Source: Streptomyces sp. 135 | GTDB lineage: Bacteria; Actinomycetota; Actinomycetes; Streptomycetales; Streptomycetaceae | DNA: 64,000 nt | NCBI RefSeq assembly: GCF_020026305.1 | Contig: NZ_CP075691.1 | Coordinates: 2,852,001 to 2,916,000, forward strand | Direction: 5' to 3' | In this document: positions 46,021 to 55,369 of the stretch, one piece after another | Numbering within the stretch: the stretch's first letter is position 1 | Layout of the letters: every line of letters starts with the position of its first letter | Made by a program: the position numbers and the translations under genes | The notes under the pieces: model-generated | What the model saw: only the letters and a program-made list of their open reading frames with translations | Databases searched by the model: none | Told to the model about the DNA's origin: nothing

Positions 46021-46102
46021 CCGACCGCGATTCACCGGCGGTCGGGACTGATCAGCGCGGCCCGCTAAGCAGAAGGCGTACGGCACGCATGGCGTCAGGG
46101 TA
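46021..46102 (-). promoter_or_regulatory. leuS leader: putative promoter, leader peptide and hairpin
   Basis: A -10-like TACCCT (46097-46102) ends six bases before the leader ATG, so the transcript is probably leaderless. The leader peptide (46052-46090) is followed by a perfect 8-bp stem (46021-46028 with 46038-46045) and then the terminator at 45982-46006. This is the arrangement of ribosome-mediated attenuation: stalling at Leu codons would reshape the first hairpin and prevent the terminator from forming. The competing antiterminator pairing was not worked out. Confidence 0.7.
46052..46090 (-). CDS. leuS leader peptide MRAVRLLLSGPR
   Basis: A 12-codon frame from ATG 46090 to TGA 46052 encodes MRAVRLLLSGPR. 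Codons 6-8 are CTT CTG CTT, three consecutive Leu codons of which CTT is rare in this GC-rich genome. The stop falls just before the first leader hairpin. It is too short to be a functional protein and is best explained as the sensor of charged tRNA-Leu for the gene that charges that tRNA. The frame remains open upstream of the ATG. Confidence 0.8.
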   Translation of the reverse strand: MRAVRLLLSGPR

Positions 46103-46339
46103 CCGCAGCGCCCATGTGGCCCGCGACGAGCGTGTGCGCGGGGCGCCATGCGCGGCTCCCGGGCTCCCGCCGACGCCCCCTGGCCCCTTTGGCCAAGGGT
46201 TACTCCGCGTACCGCCCACTATCGGGGCAACACCAAGAGCGCATGGCACTTTGATAACAACGCAATAACTCAAACCCCGTACCCACCGGTATGGAGCGAC
46301 TTAGCATGCGGCGGGACCGAACCATTTCGGAGCCGCCCC

Positions 46340-47413
46340 ATGAACCCTCTGCACCCCCATCGCCAGAGCCGGTTGCTCGGCGCCGGAGCTCTGCTCCTGA
46401 TACCCCTGCTCGTCGTCACGGGCAGCGACGGCTTCCGGGCCGCCCTGGACTTCACCACCGGTGTCCTGTGCCTGGTCTCCCTCACCGCCGCCGCCCTCTG
46501 GGGTCTGGTCGCCACCGACCGCCTCTTCCTGCGCTCGCGCCAGCGGCTGCTCGCCCAGGCCGTGCACCGCGCCACGGCGGTCGCCTCCGTCGGCTTCCTG
46601 CTGCTGCACGGCACCGTCAAGATCGCCCTCGACCACGTGTCGCTCCTCGGCGCCCTCGTGCCCTTCGGGCTCGGCGTGAGCGGCAGCGCGGGGCTCATCG
46701 GCCTCGGCTCGCTCGCGGGCCTCCTCATGGTCGCCACGAGCGTCACCGGTGCCCTGCGCAGCGCCTTCGCCTCCCCCGCCCGGATCGCCTCCCGGTGGCG
46801 CGCGCTGCACATGCTCGCCTACCCCGCCTGGTGCGCGGCGCTGATCCACGGCCTGTACGCGGGCCGGCCGCCGAAGCCGTGGGTGATCGCCCTCTACGCC
46901 CTGTGCCTGCTCGGGGTCGCCGGGGCCGTCGCCCTGCGCGCGGCACCGCCCCCGGTCAAGCGGAAGGTCGCCGCCCGCGTCCTGGCCCTGCTCGAACCGG
47001 AGCCCGGGACCTCGCGCCGCGACCGCCCACGCGCGCGGGACACCGCCTCCGCCCCGCTCCCCGGTACGGCGGCAGACACCGCCCCCGCCCCCGGACCGAC
47101 CGCCGGCATCTGGGCGGCCTACCGCGCACTGACCCCCACGCCGCCCCAGCCCCCGCGCCCGACAGGCCCGCCGCCCCGCGCCGAGCCCACGGACCGCTGG
47201 CCCACGCCCTGCCCGCCACCGCCCGCCGAGGCCCCCTACGTGGCGCCCCCGCCCACGTACGACACCGCCTACACCTCCGCCTACGAACCGGCCCACGACC
47301 CCACCCACCACCCCGCGTACGACAGCGGCCCCGCCACCGAACCGCTGCCCCGGCCCTTCCAGGCCCCCAGCTCGGGCGAGCCCTGGAATGCCGCCACCGG
47401 AGGCCAACCGTGA
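46340..47413 (+). CDS. cytochrome b/ferric reductase-like transmembrane protein
   Basis: A 357-residue protein. About six transmembrane helices fill residues 12-210 (LLGAGALLLIPLLVV, TTGVLCLVSLTAAALWGL, VHRATAVASVGFLLLHGTVKIALDHVS, SLAGLLMVATSVTGAL, LHMLAYPAWCAALIHGLYAG), with paired His in AVHRAT/LLHGT and LHMLAY/LIHGLY as likely heme b ligands. A Pro-rich tail (225-357) carries YxxAYxSA-like repeats. It starts at ATG 46340, with GGAG eight bases upstream. Its stop overlaps the GTG of a NuoF-ferredoxin gene, so the two proteins probably form one electron-transfer unit. Confidence 0.85.
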   Translation: MNPLHPHRQSRLLGAGALLLIPLLVVTGSDGFRAALDFTTGVLCLVSLTAAALWGLVATDRLFLRSRQRLLAQAVHRATAVASVGFLLLHGTVKIALDHVSLLGALVPFGLGVSGSAGLIGLGSLAGLLMVATSVTGALRSAFASPARIASRWRALHMLAYPAWCAALIHGLYAGRPPKPWVIALYALCLLGVAGAVALRAAPPPVKRKVAARVLALLEPEPGTSRRDRPRARDTASAPLPGTAADTAPAPGPTAGIWAAYRALTPTPPQPPRPTGPPPRAEPTDRWPTPCPPPPAEAPYVAPPPTYDTAYTSAYEPAHDPTHHPAYDSGPATEPLPRPFQAPSSGEPWNAATGGQP

Positions 47414-49002
47414 ACGCGTCGCTGCCCGACGTCCCCGAAGTCCGCGTCGTCGGGCTCCCCTTGCTCACCTCGGGCTTCGACCTGGTCGAACGCCTCGATC
47501 TCGCCATGCACCTGAAGGTGCACGGCCCCCTCGAACCCATGGCGGGCGAGCCGCTCGCCCGCCTCGCCGAGCAGATCGCGCTGCGCGGCCGGGGCGGCGC
47601 GGGCTTTCCGTTCGACCGGAAGCTGCGGGCCGTCGCCGACGCGGCGATACGCCGAGGGGTACGCCCCGTGGTGGTCGTCAACGGCAGCGAGGACGAACCG
47701 GCCTGCCGCAAGGACACCGTCCTGATCAACCGCGCCCCGCATCTCATTCTGGACGGCGCCCTGCTCGCCGCCGAGGCGCTCGGCGCCCGCAGCCTCGTCA
47801 TCGGCGTGACGCGCGACTCCACCGAGGCCTCGATGCGCACCGCCCTCGCCGAGCGGGGCCTCGGCAACCGGCGCGGATCGGCCCTTCGCGCGCGCGTGCA
47901 GCGCAACCCGGTGCGCATGGTCACCGGGGAGTCCTCCGCCCTGGTCCGCTCCGCGGACGGCGGCCCCCCGCTGCCACCGGGCCGCAAGTCGCGTACGTCC
48001 GACCACGGGGTGGGCGGCGCGCCCACGCTGCTGTCGAACGCGGAGACCTTCGCCCAGCTCGCCGTCGCCGCGCGGATCGGCGCCGACCGCTACTGCCGCA
48101 CCGGGCTGCGCGAGGAGCCCGGCACGGTCCTGCTGACCCTCTCCGGAGCCGTCGCCCGGCCGATGGTCGTCGAGGTCCCCACCGGAGTGCCCCTGCGCTA
48201 CGTCCTCCAGCTCGCCGGCGCCCCCGCGCTCCCCCAGGGCGTCCTGACGGGCGGCTACCACGGCAAGTGGCTCGACGGCGTGACGGCGCACGACGCGGTC
48301 ATCTCCCGTGCCGCCCTGGAGGCCTGCGGCGGCGCGCTCGGGGCGGGCGCGGTCCTGCCGATCGGCGAGGGCACCTGCCCGCTCGGGGAGTCGCTGCGCG
48401 TCGCGCACTGGCTGGCCGCGGAGAGCTCCGGGCAGTGCGGCCCCTGCTACCTCGGCCTCCCCGCGGCGGCCCGTGGCCTCGCGGACGTCCTCCAGGGCGG
48501 CGGCCCGACCGCCCTCGAAGCGCTGCGCGAGGTGACGCGGGCCGTGAAGCGGCGCGGCGCCTGCAAGCATCCGGACGGCTCGGCGGCCTTCCTGGAGTCC
48601 ACGATCTCAGCGTTCACGGACGATCTCGCGGCGCACGTCCTGGGCGGCGGCTGCGGCCGTCCCGTCGAGGGGGTCCTGCCCCTCCAGGCGGAGGCACCCG
48701 CGGCACAGGCGCCGAGCGGCCGCAGGCTGGCCGTGGACTGGACCCTGTGCCAGGGCCACGGGCTGTGCGCGGACATCGTCCCTGAGCTGATCCAACTGGG
48801 CCCGGACGGCTTCCCCTCCGTTGCGGAGGCCTCCGTACCGCGTTACTCCGAAGCGCGTGCCTCCCGTGCCGTGCGCCGCTGCCCGGCGCTCGCCCTGCGC
48901 ATCGAGGAGGACCCGAAGGCGGCGTCCGTGGTCCGCCCCGCGCTGCCCGCCGCGCTGCCACCGGGCCGGGGCCGCAGGGCACTCGGCAGCGGCCGACAGT
49001 AA
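47410..49002 (+). CDS. NuoF-like flavoprotein fused to a 3Fe-4S ferredoxin domain
   Basis: A 530-residue protein. Residues 40-420 resemble the complex I 51-kDa subunit: GRGGAGFPFDRKL (60-72) and VVVVNGSEDEPACRKD for FMN/NADH, an SLBB-like middle, and an Fe-S site with Cys343, Cys346 and Cys385. The usual first Cys is Ser340 (ESSGQCGPC). A C-terminal ferredoxin (440-500) has C447-x5-C453 and C491, the 3Fe-4S pattern. Start GTG 47410 overlaps the cytochrome gene stop. It probably takes electrons from NAD(P)H and passes them to the cytochrome b protein. Confidence 0.87.
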   Translation: MNASLPDVPEVRVVGLPLLTSGFDLVERLDLAMHLKVHGPLEPMAGEPLARLAEQIALRGRGGAGFPFDRKLRAVADAAIRRGVRPVVVVNGSEDEPACRKDTVLINRAPHLILDGALLAAEALGARSLVIGVTRDSTEASMRTALAERGLGNRRGSALRARVQRNPVRMVTGESSALVRSADGGPPLPPGRKSRTSDHGVGGAPTLLSNAETFAQLAVAARIGADRYCRTGLREEPGTVLLTLSGAVARPMVVEVPTGVPLRYVLQLAGAPALPQGVLTGGYHGKWLDGVTAHDAVISRAALEACGGALGAGAVLPIGEGTCPLGESLRVAHWLAAESSGQCGPCYLGLPAAARGLADVLQGGGPTALEALREVTRAVKRRGACKHPDGSAAFLESTISAFTDDLAAHVLGGGCGRPVEGVLPLQAEAPAAQAPSGRRLAVDWTLCQGHGLCADIVPELIQLGPDGFPSVAEASVPRYSEARASRAVRRCPALALRIEEDPKAASVVRPALPAALPPGRGRRALGSGRQ

Positions 49003-49025
49003 GCAGCAATGCGGGACAGCGAAAA

Positions 49026-49052
49026 GCGGGCCACCCGATCCGGGTGGCCCGC
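49026..49052 (-). terminator. tRNA-Ala terminator (distal copy)
   Basis: A perfect 12-bp stem with a 3-nt loop, followed on the minus strand by TTTTCGC, lies ten bases past the tRNA 3' end. Confidence 0.85.
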
Positions 49053-49062
49053 TCATATCCTG

Positions 49063-49135
49063 TGGAGCTAAGGAGAATTGAACTCCTGACCTCCTGCATG
49101 CCATGCAGGCGCTCTACCAACTGAGCTATAGCCCC
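49063..49135 (-). tRNA. tRNA-Ala (anticodon GGC)
   Basis: A 73-nt cloverleaf on the minus strand. The acceptor stem GGGGCTA/TAGCTCC includes the G3-U70 pair that identifies tRNA-Ala, the D arm contains AGCTCAGTTGGTAGAGC, the anticodon loop is ATGGCAT (GGC), and the T arm is AGGAGTTCAATTCTCCT. CCA is not encoded. It is identical to the copy at 51052-51124. Confidence 0.97.
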
Positions 49136-49175
49136 TTGCTTGTGTCCGCCCGGTTCCCCCGGCGACTCCGCAAAC

Positions 49176-49204
49176 ATTACACGGTTACCCCCGTGCTCCA
49201 CCAA
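49176..49204 (-). promoter_or_regulatory. promoter of the first tRNA-Ala gene
   Basis: On the minus strand TTGGTG (49199-49204), a 17-bp spacer and TGTAAT (49176-49181) form a good promoter. The tRNA 5' end lies about 40 bases downstream. Confidence 0.65.
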
Positions 49205-49258
49205 ATCGTTTCCGGTCTGGGGCGATACAGCCCGATTCGGCCGGTACTGTCAGCCTCC

Positions 49259-50473
49259 GTGACCGTGATCGCGTTCGCCGCCGCCCGCCGCCGCGTACCC
49301 CTGGCCGCCGGGGCCTGCCTGCTCTCCTTCACGGCCTTCTGGTGCGCGCAGCGCGCCGCCGACGTCTCGATGATCGACCTGATGGTCTACCGCGCCGAGG
49401 GCGAGACCGTGCGCGAGGGCGGCGACCTCTACGCACTGCGCACCACCGAAGCCCATCTCCCGACGACCTACCCGCCGTTCGCCGCCCTCCTGTTCACCCC
49501 GCTGACACTGCTGGAAACCCCGGACATGCGCACCCTCGCGACGCTGGGGAACCTTCTCCTGCTGACCGTCTTCGTGGCGCTGTCCCTGCGGCTCATCGGC
49601 GAAGCGCGGCACGCGCGCGTGGAGAGCGCCTTGTGGGTGTCCGCGCTCGCCGTCTGGTGCGAGCCGGTGTGGACGACGCTGCGCTACGGACAGATCAACC
49701 TGCTGCTCGCCGTGCTCGTCCTGTGGGACCTGTCACGGCACCCTGGCCACCGCTGGGCGGGCCTCGGCATCGGCGTCGCCGCGGCGATCAAGCTCACGCC
49801 CGCGCTCTTCGCGGTGTTCCTGCTGCTGACCGGCGCCGCCGAGGCCCTGCGGCACGGGGTGTGGCGGCCCACCGTGCGGCACGCGTGCGTGGCCGCCGTC
49901 TCGTTCACCGCCGCGACGCTCCTCGCGGCCGCCGTCCTGCCCTACGACTCGTGGCGGTTCTGGACCCGGATGGTCTTCGAGGCGGGCCGGGTCGGGCTGG
50001 CGGAGGACACCGCGAACCAGTCCCTGCGGGGCGTTCTCGCCCGGCTTCTGCACACCGCGGAGCCCGGGGCCTGGTGGGCGGTGTCGGCGGCGGTGACCTG
50101 CGCGCTCGGTCTCGCCGCCGCGGTGGCCGCCGCGCTGCACGGGGAGCGGGCGCGGGCCGCGCTCTGCTGCGCGGCGACGGCGCTTCTGGTGAGCCCGGTG
50201 TCGTGGTCGCACCACTGGGTGTGGTGTGTGCCGATGGTGCTGACCCTGGGGGCCGAGGCGGCCCGCCCGGGCGGTCGGGTCCGGTGGACGGTGGCCGGGG
50301 CCGCGTCCCTGGTCTTCTGCTCGTACGCCCTGTGGTGGGTGCCCCATGGGGCGGGACGGCTCGAACTCGACCAGAACTATGGCCAGATGACGCTGTCCGC
50401 CCTCTACGTAGTGACCGCTTGGGCGTTTCTGCTGGCCGGTGTCAGGCGGTGGCGAACGAGTAGAACCGCTTGA
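49259..50473 (+). CDS. GT87-family membrane mannosyltransferase-like protein
   Basis: About 404 residues from GTG 49259, with some nine to ten hydrophobic helices. The loop after the first helix has SMIDLMVYRAEGETVREGGDLYALR, then TYPPFAALLFTPL, and later LRYGQINLLLAVLVLWDLSRH, IKLTPALFAVFLLL and LVSPVSWSHHWVWCVPM. These are the conserved segments of the polyprenol-phosphate-mannose alpha-1,2-mannosyltransferases (DUF2029). It probably adds sugar to a cell-envelope glycan. The start is uncertain; the frame is open further upstream to GTG 49193 and beyond into the tRNA gene. Confidence 0.8.
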   Translation: MTVIAFAAARRRVPLAAGACLLSFTAFWCAQRAADVSMIDLMVYRAEGETVREGGDLYALRTTEAHLPTTYPPFAALLFTPLTLLETPDMRTLATLGNLLLLTVFVALSLRLIGEARHARVESALWVSALAVWCEPVWTTLRYGQINLLLAVLVLWDLSRHPGHRWAGLGIGVAAAIKLTPALFAVFLLLTGAAEALRHGVWRPTVRHACVAAVSFTAATLLAAAVLPYDSWRFWTRMVFEAGRVGLAEDTANQSLRGVLARLLHTAEPGAWWAVSAAVTCALGLAAAVAAALHGERARAALCCAATALLVSPVSWSHHWVWCVPMVLTLGAEAARPGGRVRWTVAGAASLVFCSYALWWVPHGAGRLELDQNYGQMTLSALYVVTAWAFLLAGVRRWRTSRTA

Positions 50474-50675
50474 GGGTGCAGTGCTCGTCGAGCAACCGGC
50501 CGTAGATCGGCTCCCCTTCGAGCTCGCGGTAGGTCTCGATGGGGTCGCCTTTTATGATCAGCGCCCGTGCGCATTCCTCGCACCAGTACTGGTACTCGTT
50601 GTTGACCGGTTCCATGTCGCGGACGATCGGCGTGCCACTGTCGCACCAGTCGCATTTCCGCCTGTGTGCCCCCAT
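50442..50675 (-). CDS. small Cys-rich (zinc-ribbon-like) protein
   Basis: A 77-residue protein with CDWCDSG near residue 8 and CEECARALI near 32, two CxxC knuckles likely to bind zinc, then an acidic middle and ending LLDEHCTLKRFYSFATA. No known function. Its 3' end overlaps the convergent GT87 gene by 32 bases. It is followed upstream by a second zinc-ribbon gene three bases away, so the two are likely cotranscribed. Confidence 0.75.
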   Translation of the reverse strand: MGAHRRKCDWCDSGTPIVRDMEPVNNEYQYWCEECARALIIKGDPIETYRELEGEPIYGRLLDEHCTLKRFYSFATA

Positions 50676-50678
50676 TGA

Positions 50679-50861
50679 TCAGCTCCAGCTGTGGCCGCAG
50701 GCGGTGCAGACATAACTGACTCCGCCGTTGTCGCCGAGTACTTGGGCGACATGGACGGAGCCGCAGGAAGGGCAGTTGAGGAGCATACGGAGAGCGCGTG
50801 GTTCTCGTGTCGCCGCCGCGTCGAAGAAGCGGTCGACCTCTCCGAGGATGCTCGCAGGCAT
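50679..50861 (-). CDS. small zinc-ribbon protein
   Basis: A 60-residue protein beginning MPASILGEVDRFFDAAATREP, with LLNCPSCGSVHVAQ and YVCTACGHSWS, two CxxC pairs forming a zinc ribbon. It starts at ATG 50861, with GGAGG upstream. It sits three bases before the other Cys-rich gene. Zinc ribbons of this kind often serve RNA or protein binding; no specific role is known. Confidence 0.75.
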   Translation of the reverse strand: MPASILGEVDRFFDAAATREPRALRMLLNCPSCGSVHVAQVLGDNGGVSYVCTACGHSWS

Positions 50862-51012
50862 CACGCTCTCCCTCCCGTCGGGCTGCGTTCCCCTTCCGGC
50901 CGTCCGATTCTGCCACGGCCCGAGCGGCCCGGTCAGCGACGCATTCGTTCCGGTCCGGACACGACGGTCGGCGCACGCCCCCGCACGCGCCCCCTCGCAC
51001 CCCGGCAAAAGA

Positions 51013-51042
51013 AAATCCCGCCCCCTGATGGGGACGGGATTT
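51013..51042 (-). terminator. tRNA-Ala terminator (proximal copy)
   Basis: AAATCCCG-CCCC hairpin with one mismatch and 4-nt loop, then TTTTCTTTT-like tail on the minus strand, ten bases past the second tRNA gene. Its sequence is unrelated to the terminator of the other copy. Confidence 0.85.
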
Positions 51043-51051
51043 CCGGGACTG

Positions 51052-51124
51052 TGGAGCTAAGGAGAATTGAACTCCTGACCTCCTGCATGCCATGCAGGCG
51101 CTCTACCAACTGAGCTATAGCCCC
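51052..51124 (-). tRNA. tRNA-Ala (anticodon GGC), second copy
   Basis: Identical over all 73 nt to the tRNA at 49063-49135, with the same anticodon loop and G3-U70 pair. Identity continues a few bases outside (CTGTGG on the left, CCTTGC on the right), then flanks diverge. The two are direct repeats 1989 bp apart. Confidence 0.97.
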
Positions 51125-51159
51125 TTGCGTTCTTCCCGCTCGGCGGGCGAACAAGAAGA

Positions 51160-51189
51160 ACTTTAGCCTGCGACCAGCCGGAATGTGAA
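51160..51189 (-). promoter_or_regulatory. promoter of the second tRNA-Ala gene
   Basis: On the minus strand TTCACA (51184-51189), an 18-bp spacer and TAAAGT (51160-51165), about 36 bases before the tRNA 5' end. Confidence 0.5.
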
Positions 51190-51228
51190 ATCCGGGTCCG
51201 GCCGCCCCCGGGAGCGGCTCCGGGGCGC

Positions 51229-51870
51229 TCAGTCGTCGTCGCCGAGCACCGGCTCCGGCAGCGTGCCGGCGTTGTGCTCCAGCAGGCGCCAGCCGCGCGC
51301 GCCCTGGCCGAGGACCGACCAGCAGCAGTTGGAGAGACCACCGAGCCCCTCCCAGTGGTGGGCGTCCAGGCCGAGGAGGCGGCCGATCGTGGTGCGGATG
51401 GTGCCGCCGTGGCTGACCACCACCAGCGTGCCGTCGTCGGGCAGCTTCTCGGCGTGCCGCAGCACGACGGGAGCGGCGCGGTCGGCGACCTCGGTCTCCA
51501 GCTCACCGCCGCCGCGGCGCACCGCTTCGCCGCGCTTCCACGCGGCGTACTGCTCACCGAAGCGGGCGATGATCTCGTCGTGCGTCAGGCCCTGCCATTG
51601 GCCGGCGTACGTCTCCCGGAGACCCTCCTCGTACGTGACGGGGAGGCCGGTGACGGCGGCCAGCTCGGCCGCCGTGGCCGCCGCCCGCTTGAGGTCGGAG
51701 GCGACGATCGCGTCCGGCTTCAGGGAGGCGAGAAGACGGGCGGCGCGCCGGGCCTGGCCGACGCCCGTCTCGGTCAGCTCGATGTCCGTGGAGCCCTGGA
51801 AGCGGCGCTCCAGATTCCAGGCCGTCTGGCCGTGGCGCCACAGGATGATCCGGCAGCCGCGGTTTCTCAC
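51229..51870 (-). CDS. histidine phosphatase family protein
   Basis: A 213-residue phosphoglycerate-mutase-like enzyme with the RHG motif in IILWRHGQTAWNLERRFQG, then DIELTETGVGQA, and the second catalytic His in VVVSHGGTIRTTIG. The family includes broad phosphatases and cofactor-dependent mutases; with this short length a phosphatase is more likely. It overlaps the end of rsfS, so translation is coupled, the arrangement seen in Streptomyces. Confidence 0.9.
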   Translation of the reverse strand: MRNRGCRIILWRHGQTAWNLERRFQGSTDIELTETGVGQARRAARLLASLKPDAIVASDLKRAAATAAELAAVTGLPVTYEEGLRETYAGQWQGLTHDEIIARFGEQYAAWKRGEAVRRGGGELETEVADRAAPVVLRHAEKLPDDGTLVVVSHGGTIRTTIGRLLGLDAHHWEGLGGLSNCCWSVLGQGARGWRLLEHNAGTLPEPVLGDDD

Positions 51871-52310
51871 CGAAGCTCACCGTCCAGGTCAGCCTCCTCG
51901 GTGGCCAGCTGCTCGGCGTGCTCGGCGCCCTTGCCGCGGGTCGCCTTGGCCTCCTCGGGCAGGTCGATCTCGGGGCAGTCCTTCCACAGGCGCTCGAGGG
52001 CGTAGAAGACCCGCTCCTCGCTGTGCTGGACGTGGACCACGATGTCGACGTAGTCGAGGAGGATCCAGCGGGCGTCGCGGTCGCCCTCGCGACGGACCGG
52101 CTTGGTGCCGAGCTGCTTGTTCAGCTGCTCCTCGATCTCGTCGACGATGGACTTGACCTGGCGGTCGTTGGGTGCGGAGGCGAGCAGGAACGCGTCCGTG
52201 ATCGACAGCACGTCGCTGACGTCGTACGCGATGATGTCGTGCGCGAGCTTGTCGGCAGCCGCCTGGGCGGCGACGTTGATGAGCTCGATGGAGCGGTCCG
52301 TGGCGGTCAC
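51867..52310 (-). CDS. rsfS: ribosomal silencing factor RsfS
   Basis: A 147-residue protein of the RsfS/Iojap family: DIIAYDVSDVLSITDAFLLASAPNDRQVKSIVDEIEE and DARWILLDYVDIVVHVQHSEERVFYALERLWKDC. RsfS binds L14 and stops subunit joining in starvation. The start is GTG 52310. The C-terminal acidic tail is longer than in Escherichia coli. It is upstream of the histidine phosphatase and downstream of the LCP-like gene. Confidence 0.94.
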   Translation of the reverse strand: MTATDRSIELINVAAQAAADKLAHDIIAYDVSDVLSITDAFLLASAPNDRQVKSIVDEIEEQLNKQLGTKPVRREGDRDARWILLDYVDIVVHVQHSEERVFYALERLWKDCPEIDLPEEAKATRGKGAEHAEQLATEEADLDGELR

Positions 52311-52409
52311 TGGTGAGCTTTCCTTCAGATGGTCAAGACACCCCAAGGGTCTCACGGACCGCCGTCCCCGCCCCAGACGATTACGTCACCGCCTCCGCTG
52401 GCCCCTTCC

Positions 52410-54083
<1,674 letters not shown>

Positions 54084-54099
54084 CGGTGCCCCTCTCGGC

Positions 54100-54750
54100 T
54101 CATTCGCCGCGGTACAGCTCGCGCTTGTCGATATAACGCACCACACCGTCCGGCACCAGGTACCAGACGGGATCGCCCTTGGCGACCCGCGCGCGGCAGT
54201 CCGTGGACGAGATGGCGAGGGCCGGGACCTCCACCAGGGAGACACCGCCCTTGGGGAGGCCGGGGTCGGCCAGCGTGTGGCCGGGCCGGGTGACCCCGAT
54301 GAAGTGCGCGAGGGAGAACAGCTCTTCCGTGTCCCGCCAGGTGAGGATCTGGCCGAGGGCGTCGGCGCCCGTGATGAAGAAGAGGTCCGTGTCGGGGTTG
54401 AGGGCACGCAGGTCGCGCAGCGTGTCCGTGGTGTACGTCGCGCCGCCGCGGTCGATGTCGATGCGGCTCACCGAGAACTGCGGGTTCTCGGCGGTCGCGA
54501 TGACCGTCATCAGATAGCGGTCCTCGGCCGGGGACACCCGCTTGTCGCTCTTCTGCCACGGCTGTCCGGTCGGCACGAACACCACCTCGTCGAGGTGGAA
54601 TTGCGCGGCGACCTCACTGGCCGCCACGAGGTGTCCGTGGTGGATCGGGTCAAACGTTCCGCCCATGACGCCGAGGCGGCGCTTGCCGTTGCTCACCGGA
54701 CCGGTCCCCGGAAAGATCTCCGGACCGGTAGGCATGTCCTGCTCTCCCAT
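54100..54750 (-). CDS. nadD: nicotinate-nucleotide adenylyltransferase
   Basis: An enzyme of NAD biosynthesis that joins nicotinate mononucleotide and ATP. It has the nucleotidyltransferase motif [30 protein letters not shown] and the ISSTDCRAR signature. I give the start as ATG 54750 ([10 protein letters not shown]); ATG 54735, five codons in, has the better ribosome-binding site (GGGAG eight bases upstream). It is followed 16 bases later by the LCP-like gene. Confidence 0.93.
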   Translation of the reverse strand: MGEQDMPTGPEIFPGTGPVSNGKRRLGVMGGTFDPIHHGHLVAASEVAAQFHLDEVVFVPTGQPWQKSDKRVSPAEDRYLMTVIATAENPQFSVSRIDIDRGGATYTTDTLRDLRALNPDTDLFFITGADALGQILTWRDTEELFSLAHFIGVTRPGHTLADPGLPKGGVSLVEVPALAISSTDCRARVAKGDPVWYLVPDGVVRYIDKRELYRGE

Positions 54751-54794
54751 GCGTGCAGACCCTACCGGCCCGGTCGAGGGGCCCTGCTCCGGTC

Positions 54795-54959
54795 CTAGCG
54801 GTCGCGGTTGAAGCGGGTGGTGATCCACAGGAGCAGCAGGAGGGCGACGAACGCGCCGCCACCGATGAAGAGCGGGTTGAGGCTTTCGTGGTTGCCGCCG
54901 TGCTCGCCGCCCTCGGAGGCGAGAGTGACCAGCTGGGCGGCGGTGCTGTGGAGGCTCAT
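54795..54959 (-). CDS. 54-residue membrane protein
   Basis: A short gene from ATG 54959 to TAG 54795. It reads [22 protein letters not shown], then [32 protein letters not shown], with one C-terminal transmembrane helix and a positive end. Small single-helix proteins of this kind stand next to nadD in Streptomyces. Codon use is GC3-rich and there is no overlap with other genes, which supports it. Function unknown. Confidence 0.75.
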   Translation of the reverse strand: MSLHSTAAQLVTLASEGGEHGGNHESLNPLFIGGGAFVALLLLLWITTRFNRDR

Positions 54960-55045
54960 CTCAGGCAGGACCTATCCGGGGGTGGGATGGACGTAAAGAC
55001 TTCCGGGCCATCGTAAGCGGGGCCCCGGCCCCGGCTCACGCCGAC

Positions 55046-55270
55046 TCAGCCCTTGCGGCCCTCGTCGTCGCCGCCCCGGTGGTCGCCGGCGCCGCCGCCC
55101 CGCTGGTCCTCGTCACCGTCGCGGCGGTAGCCGCGCAGCAGGAACCAGCCCACCAGGACGCACCCGACGACCATGACGATCAGCACGACCCGCAGCAGAT
55201 TGCCGGGTCCCTGCCGCTCCGCGGCCTTGGCCGCCTCCGTGAGCCAGACGGCCCCAGCGTTGTGCTCCAT
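55046..55270 (-). CDS. small single-helix membrane protein
   Basis: A 74-residue protein: MEHNAGAVWLTEAAKAAER, one transmembrane helix (LLRVVLIVMVVGCVLVGWFLL), then a charged tail rich in Asp, Arg and Gly. It is divergent from the M48 protease gene and adjacent to another small membrane protein. No function is known. The RBS region GAGTCGTCC is weak. Confidence 0.7.
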   Translation of the reverse strand: MEHNAGAVWLTEAAKAAERQGPGNLLRVVLIVMVVGCVLVGWFLLRGYRRDGDEDQRGGGAGDHRGGDDEGRKG

Positions 55271-55369
55271 GACGGACGACTCCTTCTGTGTGCTGCCCTG
55301 TCACGGTATCTCCGCCTAGGCTGGACCCCACCTCGGGGGCACGAGAGGACCAGACATGGGGGAATCGGC

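Noticed and set aside
45913..46110. T-box riboswitch upstream of leuS
   Set aside because: No T-box consensus (such as TGGNACCGCG) was seen. The Leu-rich leader peptide and terminator explain the region better.
46148..46339. Extended N-terminus for the cytochrome b gene
   Set aside because: The extra codons overlap the leuS promoter region and have no conserved character; the ATG at 46340 has a good ribosome-binding site.
49063..51124. tRNA genes as attachment sites of an integrative element
   Set aside because: No integrase, excisionase or replication gene lies between or beside the two tRNAs, and both are complete duplicates.
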